Shown: one piece after another, positions 44,520 through 55,870 of the stretch
How positions within the stretch are numbered: position 1 is the first letter of the stretch
Layout: every line of letters begins with the position of its first letter
Origin: Ceratotherium simum simum
Taxonomy: Eukaryota > Chordata > Mammalia > Perissodactyla > Rhinocerotidae
Reading direction: 5' to 3'
Length of the DNA: 64,000 nucleotides
NCBI RefSeq assembly: GCF_000283155.1
Contig: NW_004454178.1
Location: forward strand, 23,075,191 to 23,139,190
Notes under the pieces: model-generated
Database searches by the model: none
Told to the model about the DNA's origin: nothing
Seen by the model: the letters and a program-made list of their open reading frames with translations, nothing else
Program-made: the position numbers and the translations under genes

Positions 44520-44705
44520 TCACTGGTCAGACGGTCTTGGTTTGAATGCCCCACTGACTGTCATGTGACCTCAGCAGGTTGTGGGTTTCTGCTCTGCTTC
44601 CCCATCTGTCCAGTGGGGCTGATGCCGCCCATTTCTTCTTGAGTTGTATGGTGAGTGTTGAAAGGGGAATTCACATGAACTCTGCCTGGCACAGTGGAGA
44701 CGCTG
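44520..44705 (+). repeat. MIR SINE
   Basis: 'gtcttggtttgaatgcccca', 'ctgtcatgtgacctcagcag', 'tctgcttccccatctgtcca' and 'gaactctgcctggcacagtg' cover most of the forward MIR. Confidence 0.8.
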
Positions 44706-45511
44706 CTTAATCAGTGTTTCCAAGCAGCCTCGCTGCCATGGCCATCATGGGGGCACCATTGTCGCATGTCATCTGGCTGAACTTGGGTCTCTACAGCAGG
44801 TACGGCAGACCCTGAACCCAACAACACCCACGGACGTTGGTTCTGATTAGAAGTCCTGCTCAGAACGAGTGGGTGACGCCAGGGTGAGGCGGGGGACGGC
44901 ACCAGCTCCAATGTAACCTTTTATCCTGCCTCACTGTGGGGTTTGGCTATAAAAGTACAGGGTGGTTAGCAAGCTGCAGTGTTGGGGCAGTTACAGTATA
45001 CACTTGTATCAGGCTCCACAGAGGAGGAAAGTCATGAGCCTTTGAGTTGAGAATCTAGAGAGAGGAGAGGATGCAGGTGGGTAACTGCCATTAGAAGACA
45101 GCGCCACCATGGTTCTAAGCGATTCCCATGTGTCAGTATAATCCCCACCCATCCACCCCGCCATATTCCCCAAGGCTTTCTCCCAAAGGACTAGTTGGCT
45201 GTACACGCCTCACCTCTGCCTTCCTGTAAATGTTCTCACCACACAAAGCAGGAAAGCAGAAGGTTGTAACTGGAGAGACTGCTTCCTGAGCGAGGGAGAG
45301 ACTGGGCGTCCAAGAGAAGAAGATAGTGGGTAACATGTCACCCTTCCTTGTAGTGGCCTCATCTCATCATGGACCCAACATAATGGGAGGGAGGAACTCT
45401 TGAGGGATCAGGCATCTCCTTGGGTCGATTCTTGGATATTGCTGGCTAACTATGTGTTAAATTCTAGATAAACTAATTCTGTGTACAAATTCTAGGTAAA
45501 ATGTCTCCCTT
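44706..45511. other. Intron stretch, nothing assigned
   Basis: No exon or repeat recognised. Confidence 0.45.
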
Positions 45512-45512
45512 G

Positions 45513-45763
45513 GGGGCCAGCCCGGTGGCGCAAGCAGTTAAGTGTGCACGCTCTGCTGTGGCGGCCCGGAGTTCGCCGGTTTGGATCCTGGGCGTGCACC
45601 GACGCACCGCTTGTTAAGCCATGCTGTGACGGTGGCCCATATAAAGTGGAGGAAGATGGGCAGGGATGTTAGCCCAGGGCCAGTCTTCCTCAGCAAAAAA
45701 GAGGAGGATTGGCGTTGGATGTTAGCACAGGGCTGGTCCTTCTCACACACACACACAAAAAAA
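45513..45763 (+). mobile_element. ERE SINE, full length
   Basis: 'gggccagcccggtggcgcaa' head, B-box-like 'ggtttggatcc', body motifs, and an (AC)n/A tail. Target duplication 'gtctcccttg' at 45,503-45,512 and 45,764-45,773. Confidence 0.95.
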
Positions 45764-45773
45764 GTCTCCCTTG

Positions 45774-46557
45774 CAAAATAGGATTTTCCACTAAAAAAAA
45801 AAAAAAAGCTTTAAAATGTATTGTGTGTTCCTTCTTCGTCTGCAGAATGTGAATGTCACCTTAAAAGATCAGGGTTAAATTTCTTAAGGTGAGTAGATGG
45901 GGCAGGTTTGAAATTTAGCAGAGAATGTTGCAATTGATCACTTTCATTTACTTGTCCTTTTTGGGGTGGTAACTGTTTAATGTTAAATTTGTATTTTATG
46001 TCAGTGCCTCCTTTGAAACTTGAGATATTGATGTGGTTTTAAGCAAATGTCTCCATTACAAGAGAGAGAAGACTGGTTTATAAGGTGGGTAGAATGAGTG
46101 GGCGCTGTATCCGGATGGCTATTTTTCAAAGTCAGGGCCACTCAGCCAAATGAATCCAGAGGCATATTGAGTTCTCTCGGTTGATGCAAACCTGTGGACC
46201 AGCTGTGATGAGTGTCCACGGAGGAGCCCTGTAGGAAGGCCTTCGGTACAGCACAGATGTCCTGGCTCGTCTTCTTCCCTGGGAAGGCTTGGGCGTGGCT
46301 GTTGCCTTTACTTACAATTTGTCTTTGTTTATTTGATAACTAGGAGTTAGATTTTTATTTTTGAAGCAGGAAAATCATTTGAAAATGTAGAATATCCCTC
46401 TTATAATCCTGTTACATAAAAAGATTTAACAAGCCTCTGTGAATAACTTAGGGTAACAAGGAGTGAATTATTTGGAGAAGGAAAAAAAGCCCTAAAATAA
46501 ACCTTACAAGCAGTAGGAGCTTTATAAGATTGTTGTATATAAGTTGAAATCAAAAAA
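45774..46557. other. Intron stretch, nothing assigned
   Basis: Includes an A15 run at about 45,793-45,807. No exon recognised. Confidence 0.45.
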
Positions 46558-46788
46558 GAGATGCGCCATACAGAGAAAGACAGACACCGTATGATTCCAC
46601 TCATATCTGGAAGATAGACTAACACACGGACAAAGAGAACAGTTTAGTGGTTACTAGAGGGGAGGAGGGTTGGGGAGGTGGGCACAAGGGGTGAAGGGGC
46701 GCATTTATATGGTGACGGATGAATAATAATGTACAACTGAAATTTCACAATGTTATAAACTATTATGACGCCAATTAAAAAAAAAAGA
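46558..46788 (+). mobile_element. Truncated L1 3' UTR insertion
   Basis: Sense equine-type L1 3' UTR: 'gattccactcatatctggaa', 'tagtggttactagagggg', 'aataatgtacaactgaaatt', 'cacaatgttataaactatta', then an A-tail. Only about 230 bases of the element are present. Confidence 0.88.
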
Positions 46789-47354
46789 TGCAGATGAGGA
46801 CATGAACTATGGGGATGATGTATATCAGGCCATTGCCATTCCTGGGGTTGGAAATTGGAGGCGCTTGTTGCTTCTTTAGCTTGAGAGCAGTTCTGATGCA
46901 TAATCAGCCTAGAAGTTAAAGGAACACTGTTTTTTTATCAAATCGTTAAGTGAATGTGGGTGAATTCTGGTAGCATTTATCCAAAAAATATATGGACAAA
47001 CTTCCACTGATGAAATGAAACAGTGGAACTGATACACTGGCTTGTTTTGGGAAGCATTTCTCTCCAAGCTTTTGGGAGGGTGGTGGTCTATTCTTGTTTT
47101 TCTTCTGAAGTGGGAACACTGTCAAACTTGGAGTCTTCCATGAAACTTTATCAAGTGAAAGTGAAACAGTAGTTCTTCTGTGCCAACTCAGTGTTCCTGA
47201 CAACAATGATGAGTAGGAATAGGTATGGGATGGAAGATGGCAAGATCTCCATGAAACAGAAAATGGCAGGTGGTGTGTCATTATAGGAGGAGGATTCAGG
47301 TTGTCAAGGAAGCCATTGGCCAGGCATTCTCAGTGTGAAAGTGCGGCTTATGTA
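46789..47354. other. Intron stretch, nothing assigned
   Basis: No exon or repeat recognised. Confidence 0.4.
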
Positions 47355-47563
47355 TAGTCATGGGTTGCTCAACGATAGGGATGCATTCTGAGAAACTCGT
47401 TGTTAGGAGATGTCGTCGTTGTGTGAACAGCGTAGAGTGTACTTACACAAACCTAGATGGTACAGCCTACTGTACACCTAGGCTACATGGTACTAATCTT
47501 ATGGGACCCTATCATGTATGCAGTCTATCATTGACCGAAACGTCATTATTTGGTGCATGATTG
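47355..47563 (+). mobile_element. DNA-transposon MITE, 'cagtcatgc' family, copy 3
   Basis: Same order as the copy at 39,126, with 'gatgtcgtcgttgtgtgaac', 'cttacacaaacctagatgg' and 'cgaaacgtcattatttgg'. The start is mutated ('tagtcatggg'). Confidence 0.85.
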
Positions 47564-47639
47564 TATTTAAATTGACCTAAATCAAGAAGTCATTAAGAAG
47601 TGGGAAAAATGTCTGAAAAACAGCCTTCCTGTTATTTTT

Positions 47640-48060
47640 AAACAGACTATTACTTTAAATATTAATAGTTTGTGTTCATTGTAGGATTACACAAAGTAGA
47701 GACAGAAAAAAAGCCCATAACCCAGCATTTCTAGATGCAGTATTTAGGTTTTCGTGTACTACATCATTTCAGATGTTCTTTGCTTCTTCAATTCACGTCT
47801 TATAAAGGCTCTTATGATGCATAAAGCCTCATGCCCTGATTTTCATACCGAGCCATGTAACTAGAGCATCTTCACCATGTTGCATCTATATCATCCTCTC
47901 AAGTAAACAGATGTTTCATAGCTAGCCACGCTTTGTTAGGCACTTACGTTGCTTCTGAGTTTTCACTATTCTCGACAATGCAATAAAGGACGTTTTCATA
48001 ACAACTGCAGTGAGTACTTCTTTGTGATGTTGTCTTAGATGGGTAATTGTTCTGTCCAAG
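47640..48060 (-). repeat. Old L1M-type LINE fragment (antisense)
   Basis: AT-rich, with loosely ordered antisense L1M motifs ('cccataacccagcatttct', 'gttgcttctgagttttcac', 'tctcgacaatgcaataaagg'). Divergent. Confidence 0.5.
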
Positions 48061-48964
48061 TTTTCTTCAAAAAACAAAAATGTGTAGTTGCATAGATTCT
48101 AGGAAGTTTGTACCAATTTACCCGAGGAGGAGAGTGGAACCCCCTCCCCACCCTCCACACTCAGTGGCATTGCATTCGAGAGGTAAGTAGTGGAATGGGG
48201 TGGCCTTTCCCAGCCTGGCTGCAGGAGTGAGTTAATTCTCTCACCCCAGCAAGCCCTAGGGACCAGCCACCACCTGCACACTCGAGTTCCCTCCCCCTGC
48301 CACCTGCCCCTTCCGCTGGTGTTTTATATTCCTTAGGCTTCATCAGGAATTGATTATGGACTTTTGGCTGATTTCAGGTCTGGCGTTAGAGTGTGAGATG
48401 GAGCAGTGTTCAAAACTCCAGGGAAAGTAGAAGCAAAGTGTGCAGGAGTTGCCTGGGGAGCGGTGGCTGAGACTGTCATTTTCATATAGTCAATGAAAGA
48501 TCGGCTTCTCAAAAAATTGTTTGCCCAACTTCGTGCAGGAACTTTGGAAGAACGTACCTCTCCATCCTTTCCTCGTGAGCTTTGGTGTGTTGCAGGCATC
48601 CTTGTGTGTGATTACTACTTTTGATTGCTGTTTGGCTGTTGGTTACTTGATAGTCCTACCGTGTATTTTTCTCTTTCCTTTCTTGCGTGTGGTGCCAGTT
48701 GTTTTCAAGGGCTACAAAACACCTCGTTCTCTTGCTCAGGAATCTAACTCTGCATGGAGAGTGGCTCCAAGCCACCTTTCTGCTGCCCCGTAAGATTTCT
48801 GGCTGCACCGTGAGGAAGCCCCTGTCACCATCCAGCGTTACCTTGTCACGATTAGAATGTTGACCCTTTTATCTTGTGGGAAGCGACTGTCCTAAGGCCT
48901 CTGCAGGGAACTAGTATTTCCGTAGCGTATGCTGGAGATTGCTCTGTGCTGGTGGTTGTGGTAG
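48061..48964. other. Intron stretch, nothing assigned
   Basis: No exon or repeat recognised. Confidence 0.4.
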
Positions 48965-49140
48965 CTACAATTCAGTGGGTGTCTACTTTGTGCCTAGAAC
49001 TTTATATACGTTGTTGGCTACCTCTTATAATAATCTACAAGATCCTTACTGTTATGTCATTGTAGGGATGAAGAGACTCGGAGAATATGAACATCATGTA
49101 AGCTCCACAGGTGGCAGATGGAGAAACCAGGTTTAGTGTC
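48965..49140 (-). repeat. MIR-type fragment
   Basis: 'gtgggtgtctactttgtgcc', 'tagaactttatatacgttgt', then 'gggatgaagagactcggaga', is the reverse MIR order. Confidence 0.65.
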
Positions 49141-50224
49141 CAGGAGAGCCTGACCCCACAGCCCACGGGTGGAGATTGAACTGGCAGGAGCTACAGATGA
49201 TGTGAGCGTGCTGAGTGTCCATGGGACAGGGGACAGAGGTGCACAGCCAGTATCAGACCGGTCAGCCCCAGGGAGTTAGTACAGAATGCTTGAGAGCTTG
49301 GGCCAAAAGAGCTCAGGTCCCCACATCGAAAAATCTGAGAGTTGGAAGGGAGAAGTGAACATCTGTACTCAGATTACTTTCATTCCTGTATTGATCTGTC
49401 CCCAGCTGTGCGGTCCCCTCTGTGAGGTGCACACGCTTGCTTGTGAATCTTCTCTGGGACCATCATGGATTTCATCCTCTCCGCCTGACCTGTGGGTCAG
49501 GGCTGTTGGCAACATCAGAAGTAGAGGTTGAGCGTTTCAGGAGAGAATTGAAGCTGGGCAGGCAGAAACCCGGCCCCAGGCCTGCCCGCCCCCCTGTGCA
49601 GTTGGAGGAGGGCATGCCGCTGCAATGGTGCAGGGATTGGGCCGAGCAAAGGCTGTGTTCACCCTGCTGGGTGATGGGGACGGAGTTCGAGGATACCTGT
49701 CCGCCAGGGCTTGGAAGGAAAGTAAGGCGTGTTGCAGCCTTCTCAGTCCTAAGCCTCGGTGTGGTTTTGGGGTCAAGTAGGGTTGGAGAGGCAAGAATCA
49801 GCACCCAAGGACTGAGATGAGAAGGCCCGGGGCAGCACACCCTCTCTGGCCTCTTGTCTGTGTCAAGACATTTATCACCTGCTGCCCTAAAGGTGACAGA
49901 GCTGGACGTCTTGAAGTTTGTGTTGAGGAAAGAGTAGTAAATGAACATGAGTTGTAACGTACTTGTGACAGTAAACCCACTGTAGTGCGGTGAGAGGGGT
50001 GGGAGTCCACAAGATGCAGTTACGTAAAGTACAAGCAAAATTGTTGCCAGGTTACTGACGGGAGTGAATGCTGCCCGTACGGGGCTAGTCTACCAGGATC
50101 CACTCCTGCGGGTTTTCAGTGCCTCGTGCCATGTGCCTAATGTAATCTCCCATTTGATTCTGCTTTTACCTCCTGGAGCTGCTAGTTACAAGGGCTTTCG
50201 CAGGGTCCCTTGTGATCTCGGTCC
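49141..50224. other. Intron stretch, nothing assigned
   Basis: A reverse-strand open frame of 188 codons (49,472-50,038) overlaps a forward frame of 132 codons. Neither shows a domain, so they are treated as chance. Confidence 0.5.
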
Positions 50225-50722
50225 CATATTAGTTAACTATGGCTGCTGTAGCCAATTACCCCAAAGTTAGTGGCTTAAAACAACACAGGTTTGTTCCTTA
50301 CAGTTGTAGAGGTCAGAAGTTCTAAAATTAGTGTGTTGGCAGGGCTGTGCTCCTTCTGGAGGCTCTACGGGAAAATCCATTCTCTTGCTTTTTCCAGCTG
50401 CTAGAGGCACCTGCATTCTTTGGCTTGGGGCCCCTTCCCTGATCCTCAAAGCCAGCAGTGTGGCATCTTCAAATCTCTCTCTGACCCCTGCTTCCATCAT
50501 TGCATCTCCTTCTCTCATTCATCTCCCTCCCCCTTCCAAATTATAAGGACCCTCATGATTACATTGGGCCCATTTGGATAATCCAGAATAATCCCCCTAT
50601 CTTAAGATCTTTAGCTTAATCACATCTGCAAAGTCCCTTTTGCCATGTCAGGTCACATAGTCACGGGATCTGGGGATCAGGATGCGGACATCTTTAGGGG
50701 GCCGTTATTCTGCCGAGCACCA
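50225..50722 (-). repeat. MLT1-like LTR (ERVL-MaLR)
   Basis: Reverse LTR closely parallel to the one at 11,619: 'gttagtggcttaaaacaaca', 'gctgtgctccttctggaggc', 'ttaatcacatctgcaaagtc', 'gatgcggacatctttagggg'. Non-coding. Confidence 0.88.
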
Positions 50723-51559
50723 TCCTCTTACTCTGTTTCTCATGGAGACTGAAGTTCCTGCAGGTAATTCTTCTCCCGCCATGTAGTGACCGGGCATACC
50801 TGTCATCGCTGGGGCTCAGCCAGTCCACACGGGGTGGGGGCAGGGGGCACTGCTGAACATCAGGTTATCTGTCACTCTCTGCCAACATCCACTTCATTTT
50901 AGGAAGTACACTTGGAAAATGAGTAACTGAATACTGATTTGGGGCAGTTGGCACAGACCTGCTAATGCACGTGTACCACGAGTCAGCATGAGGAGGCTGA
51001 TTTTGGTATCCCAGCTCGTTCTCATGGTCCAGATTGATGCCCCTGACTGCCCTTCACCGACTGGGGCTCCTCTTTTTGCTGGGGGTGAGCAGTGCTTCCT
51101 CTTGTAATTTGTGTGATTGCTGGTCCCTTTGCAGCCAGCCAGCCATGGCCCGCTGCTCATCTGCACTGAAGAGGCTGTCTTGCTCTGCCCTCCACAGCAA
51201 GTTGGTGGGGCTGGCTTGCTCCTGTCCCCTTGGCCTTGCCTGTGTCCCATAGCTCATGACTGCCCCTCTCCCATGTCACCTGCCACTTTCTGCCTTGAAA
51301 TGCATTAATGATTGTGCATGTGTCCTCATCCACGCAGCACTCGTGGTGGGACAAGGGAATTGGGAGACCTTGGTTCTCTGCCCAACTTTGCCTCCAGACT
51401 GCAAGCAGGAGCCCCAACCCTGAGAAGTGAGTGCCTCCACTGGACTGGACACCTGGCAGATGTCTGTCTAGGTTTTAGACTTTTACACAGAAAGAAGAGA
51501 AAACAGGAGAAAAGGTAGAGTTGATCACAACAAGTAGAATTTGCAGCGAATGAGTTCAG
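50723..51559. other. Intron stretch, nothing assigned
   Basis: No exon or repeat recognised; several domain-free frames of up to 118 codons. Confidence 0.4.
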
Positions 51560-51910
51560 CTCTTTTTCTGATTATTCATGTGTTTCATATACAATATAGA
51601 TGATGTAGAAAACTATAAAGAAGAAGAAAAAAAATTGCCCATATTCTTCTACCTGGAGGTAACATCTGTTACTTTCGGGAGGTTTCCTCGTTTTCCCACC
51701 TTTGTGTCTAATGAGGGTTGGTATGTGCCACGTACACAACGGGGTGTCCAATGTTTTCCTACTTAATCTTTGTTCCAGTGACATTTCCCTGGGGCCTCAC
51801 CTTTCATCAACAATCTTTTTTACGGCTGCATGATATTTACTCATAGGGATGAACTGGAATGGACTCTTCCCAAACTAGATTTTTCTTTACCTTTTTGAGC
51901 ACTTCAAATA
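51560..51910 (-). repeat. Old L1M-type LINE fragment (antisense)
   Basis: 'aaaactataaagaagaagaa', 'ctacctggaggtaacatctg', and 'acggctgcatgatatttact' match antisense L1M features in the right order. Confidence 0.55.
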
Positions 51911-53114
51911 AAAGATGATAAAAATTAATGGTTTAAAACAGATGAAAAGAAAACCAAGAGCCCCTGCCTCAGTTTACCCCTTGTCTCCTCCCCATGTGCA
52001 GCATGGTTCTGAGTGCAGCCTGTATGCCATGCTGCTCCCTCCTGGAGCTGGTGGGTGGCGGCCCTGATCATAAGCATTGACTGTGAACAGCCGAGGTCAA
52101 ACGCGTTTTTTGTACATTGGCAAACACGGGTTTTGCTCTCTTTGGTTTGATTCTGTCGTCAGTGCTTCTCATTGGTCATGATGTTGCTCAAAGGAAAAAA
52201 AAGCATTTATTGCTACTGATCTTTAGAAAGGGAAAAACAAAAATGTATGTGGTGCCAGTTTGGTGAGAATGAGGGGAACAGAATGAATCAGGAACAAGTT
52301 AATGAGCATCAAAGACTTACAGTCTTACTTTGGATGTTTTTGTTTAAAAAGCATGATTTTTTTCAGTCTACTAATAGTCCATTAAAAATCAAAAATGGTC
52401 AAGTTCTTTAAAAACCACAGTTAGCCCCGTTCTGATGAAAGAGATTTTGACTTCCATCTTTTTAGAATTAATGAAGATCCAAATGTTTGTGGCAGGCAGG
52501 AAATCAGGCGGATTTTAGTAGGAAATTGTGTAAGAAAGCTTAATAACTAATTTTTCTGGATCAGACAAATGGAGCGCGGTCTTAGAGAAATGTGTACATC
52601 CATTGCTTACTAATGTATGTTATAATTACCATTGTATAGAAACATGTCAGATAATTAGAAACCGGGTGGTATTTTGTGCTAAGGATCAAAATAAAGATTT
52701 TGCCTGGAATGTTGAGTGAAATTACACTCTGGCGGAGATTAAACACAGGGCCAGCATCCTACTCTCGTTTTTAAAATCATTATCCAGGCTTTATTCTGTG
52801 TTTTTGGTCTTTGTTCTTTTGTCTTCGGTCCTGATGAAAAGGGATGCTCAGAAAATGGCATTGAGTGGCCAGCACGAGGTCAGCGTTGGAATTTTCTCAC
52901 GTGTGGCACTATTAGCCCCTTTCCCCTTGGCCACGCCTCGGCTCCTCATTGGGCAGATATTTTTGTCTCCATAACCCATGTCAGCTACAAGCCATTTACC
53001 TTTTCTGATAAATGCCTGAAACTCGATCTAATCAGAAGTTCATTTATACACACACCTTCATGTTGAAATTGTTACCTGGTTTGATCATAACATATGCCCA
53101 CTGCGAATTGTTTC
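51911..53114. other. Unique AT-rich intron stretch
   Basis: No repeat signature between about 52,080 and 53,050, unusual for this window. No exon recognised. A possible conserved noncoding element (see findings). Confidence 0.45.
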
Positions 53115-53245
53115 CTTGAACCCCAAGGAGGCCCTCTGCCTCACTTTCCGCATCCTGTAACATGGGGAGAGTGGTGGTACCTCCTCCGAGCAGTGTTGGG
53201 AAATTCACATGCAATAATCCATGGAAGTGCTCACAGCAGCCCCCT
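53115..53245 (+). repeat. MIR fragment
   Basis: 'ctgcctcactttccgcatcc', 'tgtaacatggggagagtggt', 'ggtacctcctccgagcagtg' and 'catggaagtgctcacagcag' follow the forward MIR 3' half. Confidence 0.75.
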
Positions 53246-53313
53246 ACACAGATAAATGCCTGGGAGTGGTAGCAAGTCTTCTCTCTCTCTCTCTCTCAAA
53301 TTGTCAGAGCATT

Positions 53314-53410
53314 CAAAAAATTTTTTTATTGAGGTCTTAATGGTTTATAACATTGTGAAATTTCAAGTGTGCATTATTATTTATCAGTTTCTGTATAGAC
53401 TGCATCATAC
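53314..53410 (-). mobile_element. 97-base L1 3' UTR insertion with clean target duplication
   Basis: Reverse L1 3' UTR ('ttattgaggtcttaatggtt', 'tctgtatagactgcatcat') flanked by 'tgtcagagcatt' at 53,302-53,313 and 53,411-53,422. Compare the same UTR at 29,220-29,300. Confidence 0.92.
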
Positions 53411-53422
53411 TGTCAGAGCATT

Positions 53423-54817
53423 TTGTTTCAAGCTCATTCTGCCCTGTTCGGCGTTCTTGGGATGGGTTATCAGTTGTAGCATTGACCTTTCCTTCAAAAT
53501 AGTGCAGTGAAACTCAGGCCACCGACTCTGGGAAGCAAATGCCCAGGGATGTTTTTTTCCTGCAGATGCCTTCCTCCCGCTTCCCCATCCTCGTTCCCTA
53601 GAATGCAAACTTGTGTGTCTGGAGATGTCAAAGGACCAGCGACCGAGGTGAATGGTTTTCTGCCCCTGCAAAGGGTTTTCCGGTGGGGGGCGGGGTGGCT
53701 GAGGCCACCCTCTTGCTGCCTGCTGTCCTGTGCCAGCCCGGTCTATTCCGGATCCTTGCAGGAGAGAGTGCACATGCACATGGACGAGGGGATTTGCAGT
53801 GCCCTTCAATGCTGCTCCGTTTCATCTGTGCCGGGCCTTTTCACCGTGCATGCACGAACTTCCAGGTAGAACTGAGTTCAAGAAGAGGCAGGACTGTGTG
53901 TGATGAGCAAGTGCATTGAAGAGGGTGTGGAGGTCACCGGCGCCTGACCCTCATTATGTCAGTCACTGCCAAATGAAATTAGAACTCGACTGCCCCTTTC
54001 CCCCGTAGAGGTTCGGGATGAATTGATCTCTGAACAGCATTTTGGATTTAACCGCCACATGAAATGAGTGTCTGTCCTCTTTATCCTCCCTCTCTCTGTT
54101 CTGCGCGGCGGGTAGGAAGGCGCAGTGTCATGGCAAAAGGTTTCCTCAAAGACCCCGGGGGCCGGGCTGGGCTGTGCCAGGCGCCCCTTGGCGCCTTGGC
54201 TCCGAGCTCCAGCCCTTTAATGCTCTTTGCTGTTCGAGGCGCACACTTTCATTTCTATAGAAAAGGCTTTCTGTTGCCTTTAACAAAACTTGTATTTTCA
54301 TGCCTAATCAGTGAGTGTGTGTGCACACAATGAGCTGGGAGAGTCAGATGCAGAGGAAGGTTCCTTAGGAGGATGTTGCCCACAGCTGTCTCTGCATAAC
54401 CTGGCAGCAACAGTCTGTTTTCCAGAACCTTCTTGGAGCAGGAGACACATGTTTGGAGCCCAAGGTCCTGCCTGGCTCCTCCACCCTTTGGAGCTCTCCA
54501 GAATCTGGCCACAGGGGCCTTTCTGGCTGGTCCTGCAGGACTTCAGCCTTTGCTTCATCCTTGTTACTTGCTTGGAACGTGCGTCCCCTTTTAAAGCTTA
54601 TGTTGCTAAGTTGTGTGCATTTCCACTTGCTGGTGATGTTTTTTTCCCAACAAGAAAATCTCCCTTTCCATTGGTGCAAGTCCTAATAATCTTTCAAGAA
54701 TAGATCACATGTCCAATTTTCCATGAAAAAGATCTCCTTTTAGCTCCCTATGGGGAGGGGGGCATTTGCCTTCTTCGTGGCCCTTTCTCATTTTCTTACA
54801 GCACTGTCACATGCAGC
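53423..54817. other. Intron stretch, nothing assigned
   Basis: Part GC-rich (54,090-54,240). Frames of up to 134 codons lack domains. Confidence 0.45.
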
Positions 54818-55015
54818 CCAATGTGTGTGTTGTGTGCTCACGTGTGTATGAGTGTGTGCACAGTTTGGGTATAGGTGTGTGTGTGTATGTGTGCATGTGC
54901 GAGTGTGTGCACAGATATGTGCACGAGTGCATGTGATTGTGTGCATGAGTGTGCATCTGAGTATGCACAGATGTGGGCACCTCTGTGTGCACATGGGTGG
55001 GCGTGGGTGCACGTC
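54818..55015 (+). repeat. Degenerate GT-rich repeat, about 200 bases
   Basis: Long runs of TG, TGTGCA, TGAG and CATG units, with very few departures from purine-pyrimidine alternation. Old minisatellite-like decay of a (TG)n tract. Confidence 0.85.
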
Positions 55016-55321
55016 CCTCAGGCACTGGCACTGTGTCCGGTCCTCCTTGCCCCTGCGCTGCGTACCTTGGTGCTCGTGAGCTGCAGCGTGTGGGTAATGT
55101 GTGTGCGATCAACAGTGCGAGCTGAGCTCCACTGAGGGGAAAGCTTTCACTCGAGTTTCGCACATAAATGTTTTTAAACTGTGTGGCCAGTTGATACAGC
55201 GTGAGTGTCTGCTTTTCTTAGCTCTTGTTCTGCTTCTTGTCTTCCCCCCGCCCCCCGAACAAGACAGACTAACAGTTCCCTGCTTCTCTGATGGCGGCAG
55301 GTACGGGAGCCTAACTCGTTC

Positions 55322-55870
55322 CTTTGTTCATTCATTCATTCATTCACTCACTTACTTATTCATGGTTCCACAGGTCCCTGTTGAGTGGCTCCCATGTCCC
55401 GGACCCCGTGCCAGGCGTTGGGGATTCAACAGTGAATACTCGCCTTCCTGGAGCTAATATTTTTGAAGTAGGTGGAGGATACAAACAAGAGACAGAATTT
55501 AGTAACATATATGGTACGATACCTAGTAAATCGTGACAAAGAAGAGAAAACGGCAGGGAAGGGATGTCAGAGTGTGTGTGTGCCAGTGGTAATGTTGAAA
55601 ACGTAGTGGGATCACAGAAGGCATGGCTGAGAAGGGGCATCTGACCACAGGCCTGGAGTAAGGGAGCACGTAAGGATGGAGATGTCCTTATGGGGTAGAT
55701 GGAGCTTCCAGGCAGAGCCTAGAGGTGGGAGGAGCCTTGAGCTTTTTAGGAACAGAGAGCTGAGGAGAGAGGGCTGATGTAAGCTCAGAGAAGCAATGTG
55801 GGCCAGACGAACAGGGCCCCATGGGGGCTGAGTACGTAGCTGGGAGTTGATGGACTCTGGTGGCCGTTTG
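55322..55870 (-). repeat. L2 LINE 3' end
   Basis: (CATT)n tail, then 'gtgccaggcgttggggattc', 'ttcctggagctaatattttt', 'ggctgagaaggggcatctga' and further reverse L2 blocks to about 55,870. Frames broken. Confidence 0.82.

Noticed and set aside
49472..50038. 188-codon minus-strand frame
   Set aside because: No recognisable domain, overlapped by other frames, and composition is Ser/Pro/Leu-rich as expected from random GC-rich DNA.
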